Origin: CAXTEJ01 sp964243295
GTDB taxonomy: Bacteria; Actinomycetota; Actinomycetes; Actinomycetales; Angustibacteraceae
Direction of reading: 5' to 3'
DNA: 64,000 bases
Assembly (NCBI GenBank): GCA_964243295.1
Contig: CAXTEJ010000010.1
Coordinates: 23,696 to 87,695 of the forward strand
The number at the start of each line of letters is the position of its first letter. The first letter of the stretch is position 1. The notes under the pieces are model-generated. The model was not told where the DNA came from. It worked only from the letters and a program-made list of their open reading frames with translations, and did no database searches. This document shows positions 7,321 through 16,798 of this stretch, piece after piece. The position numbers were made by a program, and so were the translations under genes.

Positions 7321-8534
7321 GGCAGCACCCCCGCCACAGCGGCCAGCAGGCGGTCGACGTCGTCGTCGTCGGTGTAGGGGGCGAGCCCCGCGCGGACGCC
7401 GCCGGTGTCGCCGAGCCCCATGAACCGGGAGGCCTCGAGGGCGTAGAAGCTCCCCCCGGGCGCGTTGACTCCTTGTGCGGCAACGGCTTCGTGCACCTGC
7501 CTCGGCGTCCGACCCTGCACGGAAAACAGCAGGGTGGGCGTGCGGTGGGCCGGCGAGCCGTGGAGCGTCACGCCGGGGAGGTCGGCGAGGCCGGCGGCGA
7601 GCCTCGCGACCAGCTGGTCCTCGTGCTCCTCGACCGCGCGCATCGAGGCGACCACGCGCGCCCGGCGGCCGCCGTCCGCAGCAGCGCCGGGCGCGAGGTC
7701 GGCGATGAAGTCGACCGCGGCGGTCGTGCCGGCCAGCAGCTCGTAGGGCAGGGTGCCGAGCTCGAAGCGCTCGGGCACCGTGTCGGACGACGGCAGCAGC
7801 TTGTCGGGGTGGATGCGCTCCAGCAGCGTCGGGTCGGCGACCAGCGCACCCAGGTGGGGGCCGAAGAACTTGTACGGCGAGCAGGCGTAGAGGTCGGCGC
7901 CGAGCGCCGCCACGTCGACCGGTGCGTGGGGCGTCAGGTGGACGCCGTCGACGTGCACCAGCGCACCCACCGCGTGCGCCGCCGCCGCGATGGCCGCGAC
8001 GTCGGGCCGGGTGCCGACGAGGTTGGAGGCGGCGGTCACGGCGACCAGCCGCGTGCGGTCGCTGAGCGCCGCGGCGACGTGCTCGACGGTCAGGTCGCCC
8101 GTCGTGGCGTCGAAGTCGACCCAGCGGACGGTGGCCCCGGCCGCCTCGGCCGCCTGCACCCACGGCCGGATGTTGGCGTCGTGGTCGAGCCGGGTGACGA
8201 CGACCTCGTCGCCAGGCCCCCAGCCGCGGGCGAGGGTGCGGGCGAGGTCGTAGGTGAGCTGGGTCATCGACCGGCCGAAGACCACGCCGCCGGGGACGCC
8301 GCCGACCAGGTCGGCGATCGCCGCCCGGGCTGCGGTGACGACCTCGTCGGCGCGCCGCTCCCCCGCGGTGACCGCACCGCGGTTGGCCAGCCCCGCCAGC
8401 ATCGCCGCTGCCACCGCGTCCGCGACCGGTCGCGGCACCTGCGAGCCGCCGGGGCCGTCGAAGTGGGCGACCCCCAGCCCGAGGGCGGGGAAGGCGCTGC
8501 GGGTGCGGGCGACGTCGTACGTCAGCGTGGGCAT
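7317..8534 (-). CDS. cysteine desulfurase-like PLP-dependent enzyme (class V)
   Basis: A 405-residue aminotransferase class V fold. The PLP lysine is Lys222 in CSPYKFFGPH, with the cofactor Asp196/His199 in HVDGVH. The N-terminus (FDGPGGSQVPRPVADA) matches the 'cysteine desulfurase-like' subfamily rather than housekeeping IscS/SufS, and no Fe-S assembly genes are nearby. It is first in a two-gene unit with the SDR. The true reaction is unknown; it may act on an amino-acid-like substrate that the SDR also processes (inference). Confidence 0.85.
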   Translation of the reverse strand: MPTLTYDVARTRSAFPALGLGVAHFDGPGGSQVPRPVADAVAAAMLAGLANRGAVTAGERRADEVVTAARAAIADLVGGVPGGVVFGRSMTQLTYDLARTLARGWGPGDEVVVTRLDHDANIRPWVQAAEAAGATVRWVDFDATTGDLTVEHVAAALSDRTRLVAVTAASNLVGTRPDVAAIAAAAHAVGALVHVDGVHLTPHAPVDVAALGADLYACSPYKFFGPHLGALVADPTLLERIHPDKLLPSSDTVPERFELGTLPYELLAGTTAAVDFIADLAPGAAADGGRRARVVASMRAVEEHEDQLVARLAAGLADLPGVTLHGSPAHRTPTLLFSVQGRTPRQVHEAVAAQGVNAPGGSFYALEASRFMGLGDTGGVRAGLAPYTDDDDVDRLLAAVAGVLP

Positions 8535-8559
8535 GCAGCCATCCTGCCCGAGGCGGCGG

Positions 8560-9198
8560 CTATGGCGAGCGGGGCTGCGCCACGCGGACGACGGGCTGGC
8601 GCAGGACGGTCCGCAGCTTCGCGGCAGCGGTGCGCCGCGGGTCGGACAGGTAGATCTCGTGGTGCCGGCCGTTGAATGTCAGGCCGTGCGCCGGGAGGTA
8701 GTCGCCGTGCAGCCGTGCGAGCGCCGGTGCCTCGTCGTCGTACGGGCCGATGTGCAGCAGCTGCGCGCTGCTGCCCTCGGCGCAGGCCTCGAGGCGCACC
8801 AGGTCGAGCGCCCGCAGGCTCTTCCCGCGCGCCCGCGCCCTGCCCGTCTCGACGAGGTCGGGCGTGATCCACGCGGGCTGGCTGATCGCCATCGTCCAGT
8901 CCCAGGCGCTCTTGTCACCGGTGACGAACACGCGGGGGTCCTCGGCGCTCCAGAAGCCCTCGAGCGGCGCGACGGTGTGGATGCGCCCGAGCTCGGCCTT
9001 CGCTGCGGCGCGCACGGCGTACGACAGCGTGTAGAGCGCCTCGACGGCCTCGGCGTACGCAGGCGAGGTGTTGGGGTCACCGTGCCCGTCGACGGCCAGG
9101 AACGTCTGGTCGGGGACGTCGACCAGGTGCCAGTCGCCGGCCTTCGGCGCGTACAGGGCGGGCAGGGCCCGCTTGACGTCGTACGAGCCGGTGGTCAC
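8560..9198 (-). CDS. GyrI-like domain protein
   Basis: A 212-residue single-domain protein of the GyrI-like small-molecule-binding superfamily: an N-terminal segment (DWHLVDVPDQTFLAVDGHGD), a central strand-helix region with Trp-rich text (AWDWTMAISQPAWITPDLV) and a C-terminal HHEIYLSDPRR motif found in stand-alone members. Such proteins bind small hydrophobic or cationic compounds and some are hydrolases. It lies 25 bases upstream of the desulfurase-like start, so shared transcription is likely. It has no DNA-binding domain. Confidence 0.8.
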   Translation of the reverse strand: MTTGSYDVKRALPALYAPKAGDWHLVDVPDQTFLAVDGHGDPNTSPAYAEAVEALYTLSYAVRAAAKAELGRIHTVAPLEGFWSAEDPRVFVTGDKSAWDWTMAISQPAWITPDLVETGRARARGKSLRALDLVRLEACAEGSSAQLLHIGPYDDEAPALARLHGDYLPAHGLTFNGRHHEIYLSDPRRTAAAKLRTVLRQPVVRVAQPRSP

Positions 9199-9216
9199 GT
9201 CGACGTCCTCCTCGCG

Positions 9217-11157
9217 TCAGGCGCTGCGGTCGACGGTGGGCGCGCCCTCGATGTCGGGCTCGAGGCGCGCGAGCTCCTCGACGACGCGGCGGGTGACACC
9301 CTGGGCGCTGAGGCCGTGCTCGGCCAGCAGGCTCGCCCGGTCGCCGACGTCCAGGAACTCGGCGGGCAGGCCGAGGTCGACCAGCGGCACGGCAACCGCG
9401 GTGTCTCGCAGCACCTGCGCCAGTCGCGAGCCGACGCCGCCGACGCGGCACCCGTCCTCGACCGTGACGACGAGCCGGTGGTCGCGTGCCAGGTCGACGA
9501 GCGCCGCGTCGACCGGCATCACCCATCGCGGGTCGACGACCGTCGCCTGCATGCCATGTGCCGCAAGGCGTTCGGCGACGTCGAGGCAGACGGTCGCCAT
9601 GGTGCCGACCGCGACGATCAGCACGTCGGGCGCCTCGGGCTCGGCCAGGACGTCGACCCCGCCCTGCCGCCGGACGGCCGGCACATCGGCCGGAACGGCG
9701 CCCTTCGGGAAGCGGACGACGGTCGGGGCGTCGTCGACGGCGACGGCCTCGCGCAGCTCGTCGGACAGCCGCGCGCCGTCACGCGGGGCGGCGAGCCGCA
9801 GCCCTGGCACCTGCTGCAGCATCGCCATGTCCCACATGCCGTTGTGGCTCGCGCCGTCGGTGCCGGTGACCCCCGCGCGGTCGAGCACGAACGTCACACC
9901 CGCCCGGTGCAGAGCGCAGTCCATCAGCACCTGGTCGAAGGCTCGGCCCAGGAAGGTGGCGTAGACGGCGACCACGGGGTGCAGCCCACCGAAGGCGAGG
10001 CCCGCCGCGCTGGTGACGGCGTGCTGCTCGGCGATGCCGACGTCGAACACCCGGTCGGGGTGCACGGCGGCCAGCTTGTGCAGCCCGACGGGGATCATCA
10101 TCGCCGCCGTCGTGGCGACGACGTCCGGGCGCTCGTCGGCGATCGCCACCATCTCGTCGGCGAACAGGCCCGTCCAGGTGGCGGCGTCCGAGGCGGCGAG
10201 CGGCACGCCGGTCTCGGGGTCGGTGTTGGGCGGGACGGCGTGGAAGCGGTCGTCCTCGTCGGCGATCGCGGGCTGGAAGCCGCGGCCCTTCTGCGTGAGG
10301 GCGTGCACGAGCACCGGACCGCCGTACTCGCGGGCACGGGCCAGCACGTGCTCGAGCGCCTCGAGGTCGTGGCCGTCGACCGGGCCGAGGTACTTCAGGC
10401 CGAGGTCCTCGAACATGCCCTGCGGGGCGACGATGTCCTTGAGGCCCTTCTTCATGCCGTGCAGGGTGTCGTAGACCGCGCTGCCGACGACGGGCGCACG
10501 CGTGATGGTCGCCTTGCCCCACTGCAGGAACCGCTCGTAGCCGCTCGTCGTGCGCAGGGTCGCGAGGTGCTCGGCGAGACCGCCGGTGGTGGCGGCGTAC
10601 GACCGCTCGTTGTCGTTGACGACGATGACGAGCGGCAGCGTCTTGTCGGCCGCGATGTTGTTCAGCGCCTCCCAGGCCATGCCGCCGGTGAGCGCGCCGT
10701 CGCCGATGACCGCGACCACGTGCCGGTCGTGCTCGCCGCGCAGCCGGTAGGCCTTCGCGACGCCCTCGGCCCACGACAGCGACGCCGAGGCGTGGGAGTT
10801 CTCGACGACGTCGTGCACGCTCTCGGCGCGGCTGGGGTAGCCCGAGACGCCGCCCGCCTGACGCAGCCGCGAGAGGTCCTGGCGGCCGGTCAGCAGCTTG
10901 TGCACGTAGGCCTGGTGGCCGGTGTCGAACACGACCGTGTCGCGCGGGGAGTCGAAGACCTTGTGGATGGCGATCGTGAGCTCGACGACGCCGAGGTTGG
11001 GGCCGAGGTGGCCGCCGCTGCGCGAGACCGCGGAGATGAGAGCGACACGCACCTCCTGCGCGAGCCTCGCCAGCTCGGCGGCGTCGAGCCGGCGCAGGTC
11101 GCGCGGACCCCTGACCGACTCCAGCACGGTCCGACCGGCGGACTTGCCACGACTCAT
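9217..11157 (-). CDS. dxs: 1-deoxy-D-xylulose-5-phosphate synthase
   Basis: A thiamine-diphosphate enzyme that condenses pyruvate and glyceraldehyde 3-phosphate, the first step of the MEP isoprenoid pathway. At 646 residues it is full length. The N-terminal part has SGGHLGPNLG (His50) and the ThDP/Mg motif GDGALTGGMAWEALNN from residue 152; the pyrimidine domain has VFDVGIAEQHAVTSAAGLAF. The transketolase C-terminal domain is complete. I chose ATG 11157 because it begins MSRGKSAGRTVLESV at family length. The GyrI-like gene follows 18 bases downstream. Confidence 0.97.
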   Translation of the reverse strand: MSRGKSAGRTVLESVRGPRDLRRLDAAELARLAQEVRVALISAVSRSGGHLGPNLGVVELTIAIHKVFDSPRDTVVFDTGHQAYVHKLLTGRQDLSRLRQAGGVSGYPSRAESVHDVVENSHASASLSWAEGVAKAYRLRGEHDRHVVAVIGDGALTGGMAWEALNNIAADKTLPLVIVVNDNERSYAATTGGLAEHLATLRTTSGYERFLQWGKATITRAPVVGSAVYDTLHGMKKGLKDIVAPQGMFEDLGLKYLGPVDGHDLEALEHVLARAREYGGPVLVHALTQKGRGFQPAIADEDDRFHAVPPNTDPETGVPLAASDAATWTGLFADEMVAIADERPDVVATTAAMMIPVGLHKLAAVHPDRVFDVGIAEQHAVTSAAGLAFGGLHPVVAVYATFLGRAFDQVLMDCALHRAGVTFVLDRAGVTGTDGASHNGMWDMAMLQQVPGLRLAAPRDGARLSDELREAVAVDDAPTVVRFPKGAVPADVPAVRRQGGVDVLAEPEAPDVLIVAVGTMATVCLDVAERLAAHGMQATVVDPRWVMPVDAALVDLARDHRLVVTVEDGCRVGGVGSRLAQVLRDTAVAVPLVDLGLPAEFLDVGDRASLLAEHGLSAQGVTRRVVEELARLEPDIEGAPTVDRSA

Positions 11158-11272
11158 GCACGCGAGTCTAGGTCGCGCGCCGCGCGGCGGCCGGGCCGCG
11201 GGCACCGAGCGCGCCGACCTTCACCATCCCTCCCCGACCACGTGCGCAGCAGGCCGCGGCCGGTGGCGACGG

Positions 11273-11644
11273 TCACAGCCGCGGCACGTACGCCACCCCG
11301 CGCAGCGCGTCACCGACCAGCCGCACACCGCGGTGCGCCGCCAGCAGCCGGGCGTGCTCGTGCTCGAGCGCCGTGACGACCGCCTCCAGCTCGTGCGGCT
11401 CGAGCACCTCGCGCAGCTCGGCCCGCACCGTCCCCCGCGACGCCGTATTGGCCCTGCCCTGCGCCAGGACGTGCCGCTCCGCCAGCCACGCGAGCGCCAC
11501 CGGGTGCGCGCGCAGCGCCCGGTGGGCGCGGTAGTCCGGCGGGCACTGGTCGAGCAGCCACGCGACGGCCGACTGCTCCCAGTCCGGCGACCCCGGCGGC
11601 CTCACCTCAAGCGGCCACCCGGGCGGCAGGCGGACGTCGGGCAC
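11273..11644 (-). CDS. small hypothetical protein near dxs
   Basis: A 123-residue Leu/Arg/His-rich soluble protein (SPDWEQSAVAWLLDQCPPDY, then LEHEHARLLAAHRGVRLVGD). I chose GTG 11644: frames extending to 11761 would cross the dispersed GTGATCA repeats and are not protein-like. No domain is recognised, but the well-formed frame and its place 115 bases downstream of the dxs start suggest a conserved actinobacterial protein. Confidence 0.6.
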   Translation of the reverse strand: MPDVRLPPGWPLEVRPPGSPDWEQSAVAWLLDQCPPDYRAHRALRAHPVALAWLAERHVLAQGRANTASRGTVRAELREVLEPHELEAVVTALEHEHARLLAAHRGVRLVGDALRGVAYVPRL

Positions 11645-11696
11645 GCCGTCGAGTCTGCCCGACCACCCCGCCCGTCGCAGCGCACCCCCACCCCCA

Positions 11697-11718
11697 CCGT
11701 GATCATGCAATCCCGGCC
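11697..11718 (+). repeat. dispersed intergenic repeat, copy A
   Basis: Begins CCGTGATCATGCAATCCCGG followed by CC. Related copies lie at 11737, 22919 and (inverted) 48794. All are outside or at the very edge of genes. Confidence 0.6.
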
Positions 11719-11736
11719 CGCCCCGCGTCCCCACCG

Positions 11737-11758
11737 CCGCGATCATGCAATCCCGACC
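11737..11758 (+). repeat. dispersed intergenic repeat, copy B
   Basis: Begins CCGCGATCATGCAATCCCGA, two differences from copy A over the first 20 bases, and starts exactly 40 bases after it. Confidence 0.6.
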
Positions 11759-12270
11759 CACCGCCTGGCCGACCGCCCGCGCGCTGCGAGGCGCGCCCGA
11801 AACCCGCGAAGTCAGCTACCAGACCGCCCGCACCGCGGCCCAGGCGTTGCAGGACCCGCGGATCATGGTCACACCCCCAGCGGTCCGGCGGACTCGTCCC
11901 GACGCTGTGGCCGGTCGTGAGCATCCTGCCTGAGCGTCGAGTGGTCTCGGCTCTGCGACAGCAGTCGTGCGCCGAGAGCACCAGACCTGTGCAGGAGCAG
12001 CACTGACGAGGTCGTCAGGGGTGGCCTACGGTCTCCGTCATCGCAGGCAGCCGCGAGCGTGCGTCAGCGCCCTCGAGCCGGGGTGCCCTGACCAGCGCCG
12101 TCCGCGCCTTCGGCCACGACCACTCGCTCGTCGTCGACGCCGGTTAGGAGCACGTCGCTCGAGCGGCTCTGCGATTCGTGCGTACGAACGAGCTCGCCAC
12201 TGCCGGCTGACGACCCTAGGACTGGTGGGCGTTGATGCCGGCCCGCGCACAACAAGCACTGGAGGACCTG

Positions 12271-13947
12271 ATGACCGCGAGCGTGGCGCAGCCGGACGGC
12301 TCAGGCCCACTATCGGACGCCTTTCCCGTTCTGACGACCCAGCAGCGGGAGCGGCTTGCTGCCTATGGCGACGTGGAACCGGTCCGGGCCGGGCAGGTTC
12401 TCTTTCGCGCCGGCGACCCGGCGCACGACCTGATGCTGGTGCAGTCAGGGGTGGTGGCCTTGCTGCGGGCCGAGACGTCCTTGGGGCCTGAGGAAGCGGT
12501 CATCGAGCACGGCGCTGGCCGGTTCGTCGGCGAGCTCAACCTGCTCACGGGCCAGGCGGCGTACCTCACCTGCCGGGTGGGCGAGGACGGCCGCATCGTC
12601 CGCATTCGGGACGCTGCCTTCCGGCGGCTCATCGCGGAGGACCCGGAGTTGTCGGAGGTCGTCCTGAAGGCCCTGCTGGCACGGCGCGAGCTGCTCCGGG
12701 ACGGCCCGGCCGCGCGCACTGTGCAGATCGTCGGCAGCGGCTTGTCAGCCGCGACGCTTGCCCTGCGCACGTACGCCGCGCGCCAGAGGCTGCCCCACTC
12801 GTGGCTTGACTCCGACGATCAGGGCGGGCGCGCTCTCATGGACGCGGCGGCGCTGACCCCTGCGGATCTGCCTGCCGTGGTGACCGCGGCAGGACTCCTG
12901 CGGGCGGCCACGCCGAGCCAGCTGGCCGACGAGCTCCACCTGACGTACAGCCGATCGAACGCGGAGGTGATGGACGTCGTGGTGGTCGGGGGTGGGCCGG
13001 CCGGTCTGTCGGCGGCCGTGTACGCCGCCTCCGAGGGCCTTCGGACGCTCCTGATTGACGCGGTGGCCATGGGCGGCCAGGCGGCGGCCAGCAGCCGGAT
13101 CGAGAACTACCTCGGTTTCCCTGCCGGCCTGAGCGGACACGAGCTGACCGGCCGGGCGGCGGTCCAAGCCATGAAGTTCGGCGCCCGGCTGGCCAGCCCC
13201 TGCCAGGCGGTGAGTTTGGACACCGCTCACGAGCAGCTGACGGTGATGCTCGCGGACGGTACCGCCGCTCAGGCCCGGGCAGTGATCATCGCGACAGGTG
13301 CTCGCTACCGCACGCTGCCGATCCCTCGGTGGAGCGACTTCGAGGGAGCCGGCATCTACTACGCCGCCACCGAGCTTGAGGCCCTGGCGTGCCAAGGTAA
13401 GCCAGTCGTGGTGGTAGGTGGCGCAAACTCGGCGGGTCAGGCAGCACTGCACCTTGCTTCGCGCGATTGCCAGGTCACGGTGGTGGTGCGTGGAGCGGAC
13501 CTGCGAGCCGGCATGTCGGCGTACCTGGCCGAGCGCCTGCTGGCGGACGACCGCATTTCGGTGCGGACTCAGGCCGAGGTCACCGGACTGCATGGACAGG
13601 CGTCGCTGTCCGCCGTGACCGTCCACACCCGAGGGGGGGCGGCCGCCAGGCAACCGTGCAACGGGTTGTTCTGCTTCATCGGTGCTCGCCCCGCCACCGG
13701 CTGGGTGGAAGGCCTGGCCAAGGACGACGCCGGCTTCCTGCTGACCGACGTGGAGCTAGCGGCTGACGACCTTGCCGAGACGTGGCGAGATCTGGGGCGA
13801 CCTCCGCTCCCGTTCGAGACGAGCATGCCATCGGTCTTCGCCGTTGGAGACGTTCGCCGCGGGTCTATGAAGCGGGTGGCGGCGGCGGTCGGCGAAGGCG
13901 CAAGCGCCGTACGGTCGGTACACACCGCAGTCGGGATCGGTGCCTGA
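12271..13947 (+). CDS. cyclic-nucleotide-binding / thioredoxin-reductase-like fusion
   Basis: A 558-residue three-part protein. Residues ~20-135 form a CAP-type cyclic-nucleotide-binding domain (AGDPAHDLMLVQSGVVALL). Residues ~140-215 look like a thioredoxin/glutaredoxin fold without Cys pair (TVQIVGSGLSAATLALRTYA). Residues ~225-558 are a TrxR-like flavoprotein with FAD motif VVVGGGPAGLSAAVYA, NAD(P) motif VVVVGGANSAGQAALHLA and C-terminal VFAVGDVR. The redox CxxC of true thioredoxin reductase is missing; IYYAATELEA stands there. I chose ATG 12271 for GGAGG about 7 bases upstream. Probably a ligand-controlled FAD oxidoreductase with unknown acceptor. Confidence 0.85.
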   Translation: MTASVAQPDGSGPLSDAFPVLTTQQRERLAAYGDVEPVRAGQVLFRAGDPAHDLMLVQSGVVALLRAETSLGPEEAVIEHGAGRFVGELNLLTGQAAYLTCRVGEDGRIVRIRDAAFRRLIAEDPELSEVVLKALLARRELLRDGPAARTVQIVGSGLSAATLALRTYAARQRLPHSWLDSDDQGGRALMDAAALTPADLPAVVTAAGLLRAATPSQLADELHLTYSRSNAEVMDVVVVGGGPAGLSAAVYAASEGLRTLLIDAVAMGGQAAASSRIENYLGFPAGLSGHELTGRAAVQAMKFGARLASPCQAVSLDTAHEQLTVMLADGTAAQARAVIIATGARYRTLPIPRWSDFEGAGIYYAATELEALACQGKPVVVVGGANSAGQAALHLASRDCQVTVVVRGADLRAGMSAYLAERLLADDRISVRTQAEVTGLHGQASLSAVTVHTRGGAAARQPCNGLFCFIGARPATGWVEGLAKDDAGFLLTDVELAADDLAETWRDLGRPPLPFETSMPSVFAVGDVRRGSMKRVAAAVGEGASAVRSVHTAVGIGA

Positions 13948-13966
13948 CCCCGCTGGCCGCCCCACC

Positions 13967-16657
13967 TCAACCCCGCTCGCGGGCCTCGACGATGTCGCGC
14001 AGCTGGCTGCGCGCGGTGACGCGGAGCTTCGGGAAGGCGTTGTACAGGTGCGCGGATACCGTCCGCGGTGACAGGTAGAGCGAGGCGCCGATCTCTCGGT
14101 TCGTCATGCCTGAGGCGGCCATCGCCACGACCTGCTGCTCTTGAGCCGTGAGGTCATCCCACGAAGACGCGGCCCGCTCGAGCGTCGTCACGCCGGCGGC
14201 CCGGAGCTCGGTGCGAGCGACGTCGGCCCAGGGGTGCGCGCCGAGCCGCTGGAAAACCTCGTACGCCGCGCGCAACTCCCTGCGCGCGGCGGTCGGCCGG
14301 TGCCGGCGACGCAACCAAGCGCCGTACTCCAGGCGCGCATTCGCCAGGGCGAGGGGCCACTGCTCCGCTGCCGGGTCGGTGGTCGCCTCGACGTGGAAGG
14401 ACTCGGCAGCATCGCCGGCGACGAGCGCCTGCGCACGCGCCAGCTGGAAACGGCACCGGGGTACTGAACCGACCAGGTGGCGCGAGGCCACCGCGACGAC
14501 GCCGGTCGCCTCATCCACCCGTCCCGCCCGGACAGCGGCCGCAACGACGTCGGCGAGGAACACGTACGACACGTGCGCGTGCACCGGCTCGCCGTCGCTG
14601 CGGAACAGCCAGCCCAGCTGCTCGTAGCAGCCGGCGACGTCGCGTTCGCCGAATGCGGCGAACCCGAGGGCCACGTGCACGAACGCCTCTACGGCCAGGC
14701 TCTCGCCGACGTCGAGCTCCATGAGCACGTACTCCGCCAGCAGACGCGCCGTCGCAGCGTCTCCGCGCACGGCGGCGACCTGGGCGCCAATCACCCGGCC
14801 GACGGCGCCCACATGACCAAGGCTGCCGGCGTCCGCGAGATCGATGAGCCGTCGAGACGCCTTCTCGGCGTCGTCGTACAGACCGGCGTCCACCTGCACC
14901 TGGGCCAGCCCACCGAGGGTCTGCGGCAGCATCCCGAGGTGCTGCGTGCGCTCCATCACCTCCACTGCTCTTCGGAACCGTTCGAGTGCTGCGCCGGTCT
15001 CCCCGTAGAGCCACGCGGTGGCGCCGAGAGCCATCTCAGTCGCCGCGACCAGGTGCGGCTCCTCAGCCACGACCTCCGCCACCCGTCGGTGCCGAACCAG
15101 GTGCAGCACGTTGGGCGACGCGTGCAGCGGGTCGATCACCGCCTGGACGTAGAGGGGCAAGTCAGCGGTGGCGGCCGCGACCGCGCCCGTTGGGCGCTTC
15201 GGCATGAGGACCACGAGGCGCTGGAACCACCCGGCGACAAGGGCTGTGTCCGAGCCGCTGGAGTAAGTCAGGTGGGCCAGCGTCGACAGCGACCCCATCG
15301 CGATGAAGGGATCCAGATCGACCAGCCGCTCCATCGCCTCGATCAACGCCCGGCGGGCGGCGTCCTGCCGCGCCGTCTGCGCCAGCGCGTAGGCAAGGTG
15401 GTGAGTCGCGCGAGCCTGCACCTCTGGGTCATCGCTGTCGTCGCACATCCTGCGGGCGAGGTCGGCGATCCAGCTCACGTGACCAGCCGGAAGAGTGAGA
15501 CTGATGGCGTCCAGCCGGCGCAGGTCGCGGTCGTGGCGGTCGGGACTCAACTCCGCCGCGCGGATCAGCGCCTGCGCGGCCTCGACGTGCGCACCGCGCA
15601 GGCGTGCCCGGTCGGCGACCTCGAGCAGGTCGCGGGCAACGCCCTCATCAGGGACCAGCGCTGCCTCCGCGCGGTGCCATACCCGTCGGTCGGGGTCGTC
15701 GAGGTACGCCGCAGCCAAGGCACGGTGCGCAGCGACGCGATCCTGAGCGGTGGCGAGGGCGTACGTCGCTGAGCGCGCCAACGGGTGCCGGAAGCGGACC
15801 TCGCGATCCACCACACGCACCAGACCTGTCCGCTCGGCGTGCGCCAGGTCGGCAAGCAGGTGGTCCGGCGGCACCACCCGACCGAGAATCCTGAGGTCAC
15901 CGGTCCCGGCGGCGGCCAGCAGCAGCGCTGCACGCGCCCGGTCCGGCAGGCTCGCGATCTCGTCGGCGAACAGCGACTCCACGCTCGACCGCACCGGCCC
16001 CGCCGACCCGGCGACGGCAGCCCGGCTGAGCTCGAGGAGCGCCAGCGGGTTGCCGGCCGCGCGCTCGATCACCGACGGGCGAGCCAGGAAGTCCAGTTCG
16101 ATCCCAGCCCGCCGCATCACCAAGGCGGCCTCACGCTCAGTGAGCGGGGACAGCTCGACGCGCGGCAGGGCGGCCAGCTCCTCGGCCACCGGGCCATCCC
16201 GGGTGGCGGCGACCAGCGAGACCTGCGAGCCGCCCAGCCGCGCAGCGACGAAGCCCAGCACCGACAGCGAGCTCGCGTCACACCACTGGGCGTCGTCAAC
16301 CACGAGCAGCAGTGGTCGTTCGGCGGACTCGGCCTCCAGCGCCTCCAGGACGGCCCGCCGCAGACGTAGCGGGTCATCGACCGGCAGCCCATCGACCCTC
16401 ACCAGGTCGTCGAGCATCGCGAACGGCAGGTGCCTGTCGGCCCGGTGGCCGGTCACCGTGAAGACCTTCCAACCCTCGCCGGCCGCCGCTCTGCGCACGC
16501 GGTCCAGCACCGCGCTCTTTCCAGCGCCAGGAAGGCCGATCACCACGGCAGTCCGGCTGCCCTCGGCGATCATGTCGCGCACCAGCGCCAACGTCTCGTC
16601 GCGGCCCACCAGACCGTCTGGTTCACCCGTCCAGGCGACGGCTGCCTTCGCTGCCAT
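13967..16657 (-). CDS. large ATP-binding LuxR-family regulator (LAL type)
   Basis: An 896-residue transcription factor. The N-terminal AAA/NACHT-like ATPase has Walker A GLPGAGKSAV near residue 40 and Walker B RPLLLVVDDAQWCD. A long alpha-helical TPR-like region follows, and the C-terminal LuxR HTH reads LTAQEQQVVAMAASGMTNRE, then YLSPRTVSAHLYNAF. It converges on the TrxR-like fusion (20-bp gap) and is divergent from the hydrolase at 16799 (141-bp gap), so it may control the hydrolases. ATG 16657 gives MAAKAAVAWTGEPDGLVGRD with the normal spacing to the P-loop. Confidence 0.9.
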   Translation of the reverse strand: MAAKAAVAWTGEPDGLVGRDETLALVRDMIAEGSRTAVVIGLPGAGKSAVLDRVRRAAAGEGWKVFTVTGHRADRHLPFAMLDDLVRVDGLPVDDPLRLRRAVLEALEAESAERPLLLVVDDAQWCDASSLSVLGFVAARLGGSQVSLVAATRDGPVAEELAALPRVELSPLTEREAALVMRRAGIELDFLARPSVIERAAGNPLALLELSRAAVAGSAGPVRSSVESLFADEIASLPDRARAALLLAAAGTGDLRILGRVVPPDHLLADLAHAERTGLVRVVDREVRFRHPLARSATYALATAQDRVAAHRALAAAYLDDPDRRVWHRAEAALVPDEGVARDLLEVADRARLRGAHVEAAQALIRAAELSPDRHDRDLRRLDAISLTLPAGHVSWIADLARRMCDDSDDPEVQARATHHLAYALAQTARQDAARRALIEAMERLVDLDPFIAMGSLSTLAHLTYSSGSDTALVAGWFQRLVVLMPKRPTGAVAAATADLPLYVQAVIDPLHASPNVLHLVRHRRVAEVVAEEPHLVAATEMALGATAWLYGETGAALERFRRAVEVMERTQHLGMLPQTLGGLAQVQVDAGLYDDAEKASRRLIDLADAGSLGHVGAVGRVIGAQVAAVRGDAATARLLAEYVLMELDVGESLAVEAFVHVALGFAAFGERDVAGCYEQLGWLFRSDGEPVHAHVSYVFLADVVAAAVRAGRVDEATGVVAVASRHLVGSVPRCRFQLARAQALVAGDAAESFHVEATTDPAAEQWPLALANARLEYGAWLRRRHRPTAARRELRAAYEVFQRLGAHPWADVARTELRAAGVTTLERAASSWDDLTAQEQQVVAMAASGMTNREIGASLYLSPRTVSAHLYNAFPKLRVTARSQLRDIVEARERG

Positions 16658-16798
16658 GCACGAAAGGGTATGGGCCGCACGGCCAGCTCGACGGCCGTTC
16701 ACCGTACCTAGGTCACGTGACTGATGCGAAGGCGGCAACGGCGTCCCTAGCGTCACAGGCTCACCCGACTCCCACTCCTCCACCCCTGGATGTGCACC

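Larger units (their letters stand above)
11645..12270. other. 626-bp intergenic region with repeats
   Basis: It separates the dxs side from the accessory cluster. The left part holds two copies of the GTGATCA-type repeat 40 bases apart (11697-11718 and 11737-11758). The remainder to 12258 has no credible gene; frames of 60-90 codons exist but lack starts with ribosome sites or recognisable domains. GGAGG at about 12259 belongs to the next gene. Confidence 0.5.

Noticed and set aside
7317..8534. Housekeeping SufS/IscS
   Set aside because: Subfamily text and lack of suf/isc neighbours point to the separate desulfurase-like group.
8254..11376. 1040-codon plus-strand open frame
   Set aside because: It is antisense to dxs and the desulfurase-like gene, has no protein-like text (Arg/Gly/Asp-rich strings) and is a by-product of GC-rich codon bias.
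12271..13947. Plain thioredoxin reductase (trxB)
   Set aside because: The CxxC redox pair is missing and a cyclic-nucleotide-binding domain is fused; the name would overstate the function.
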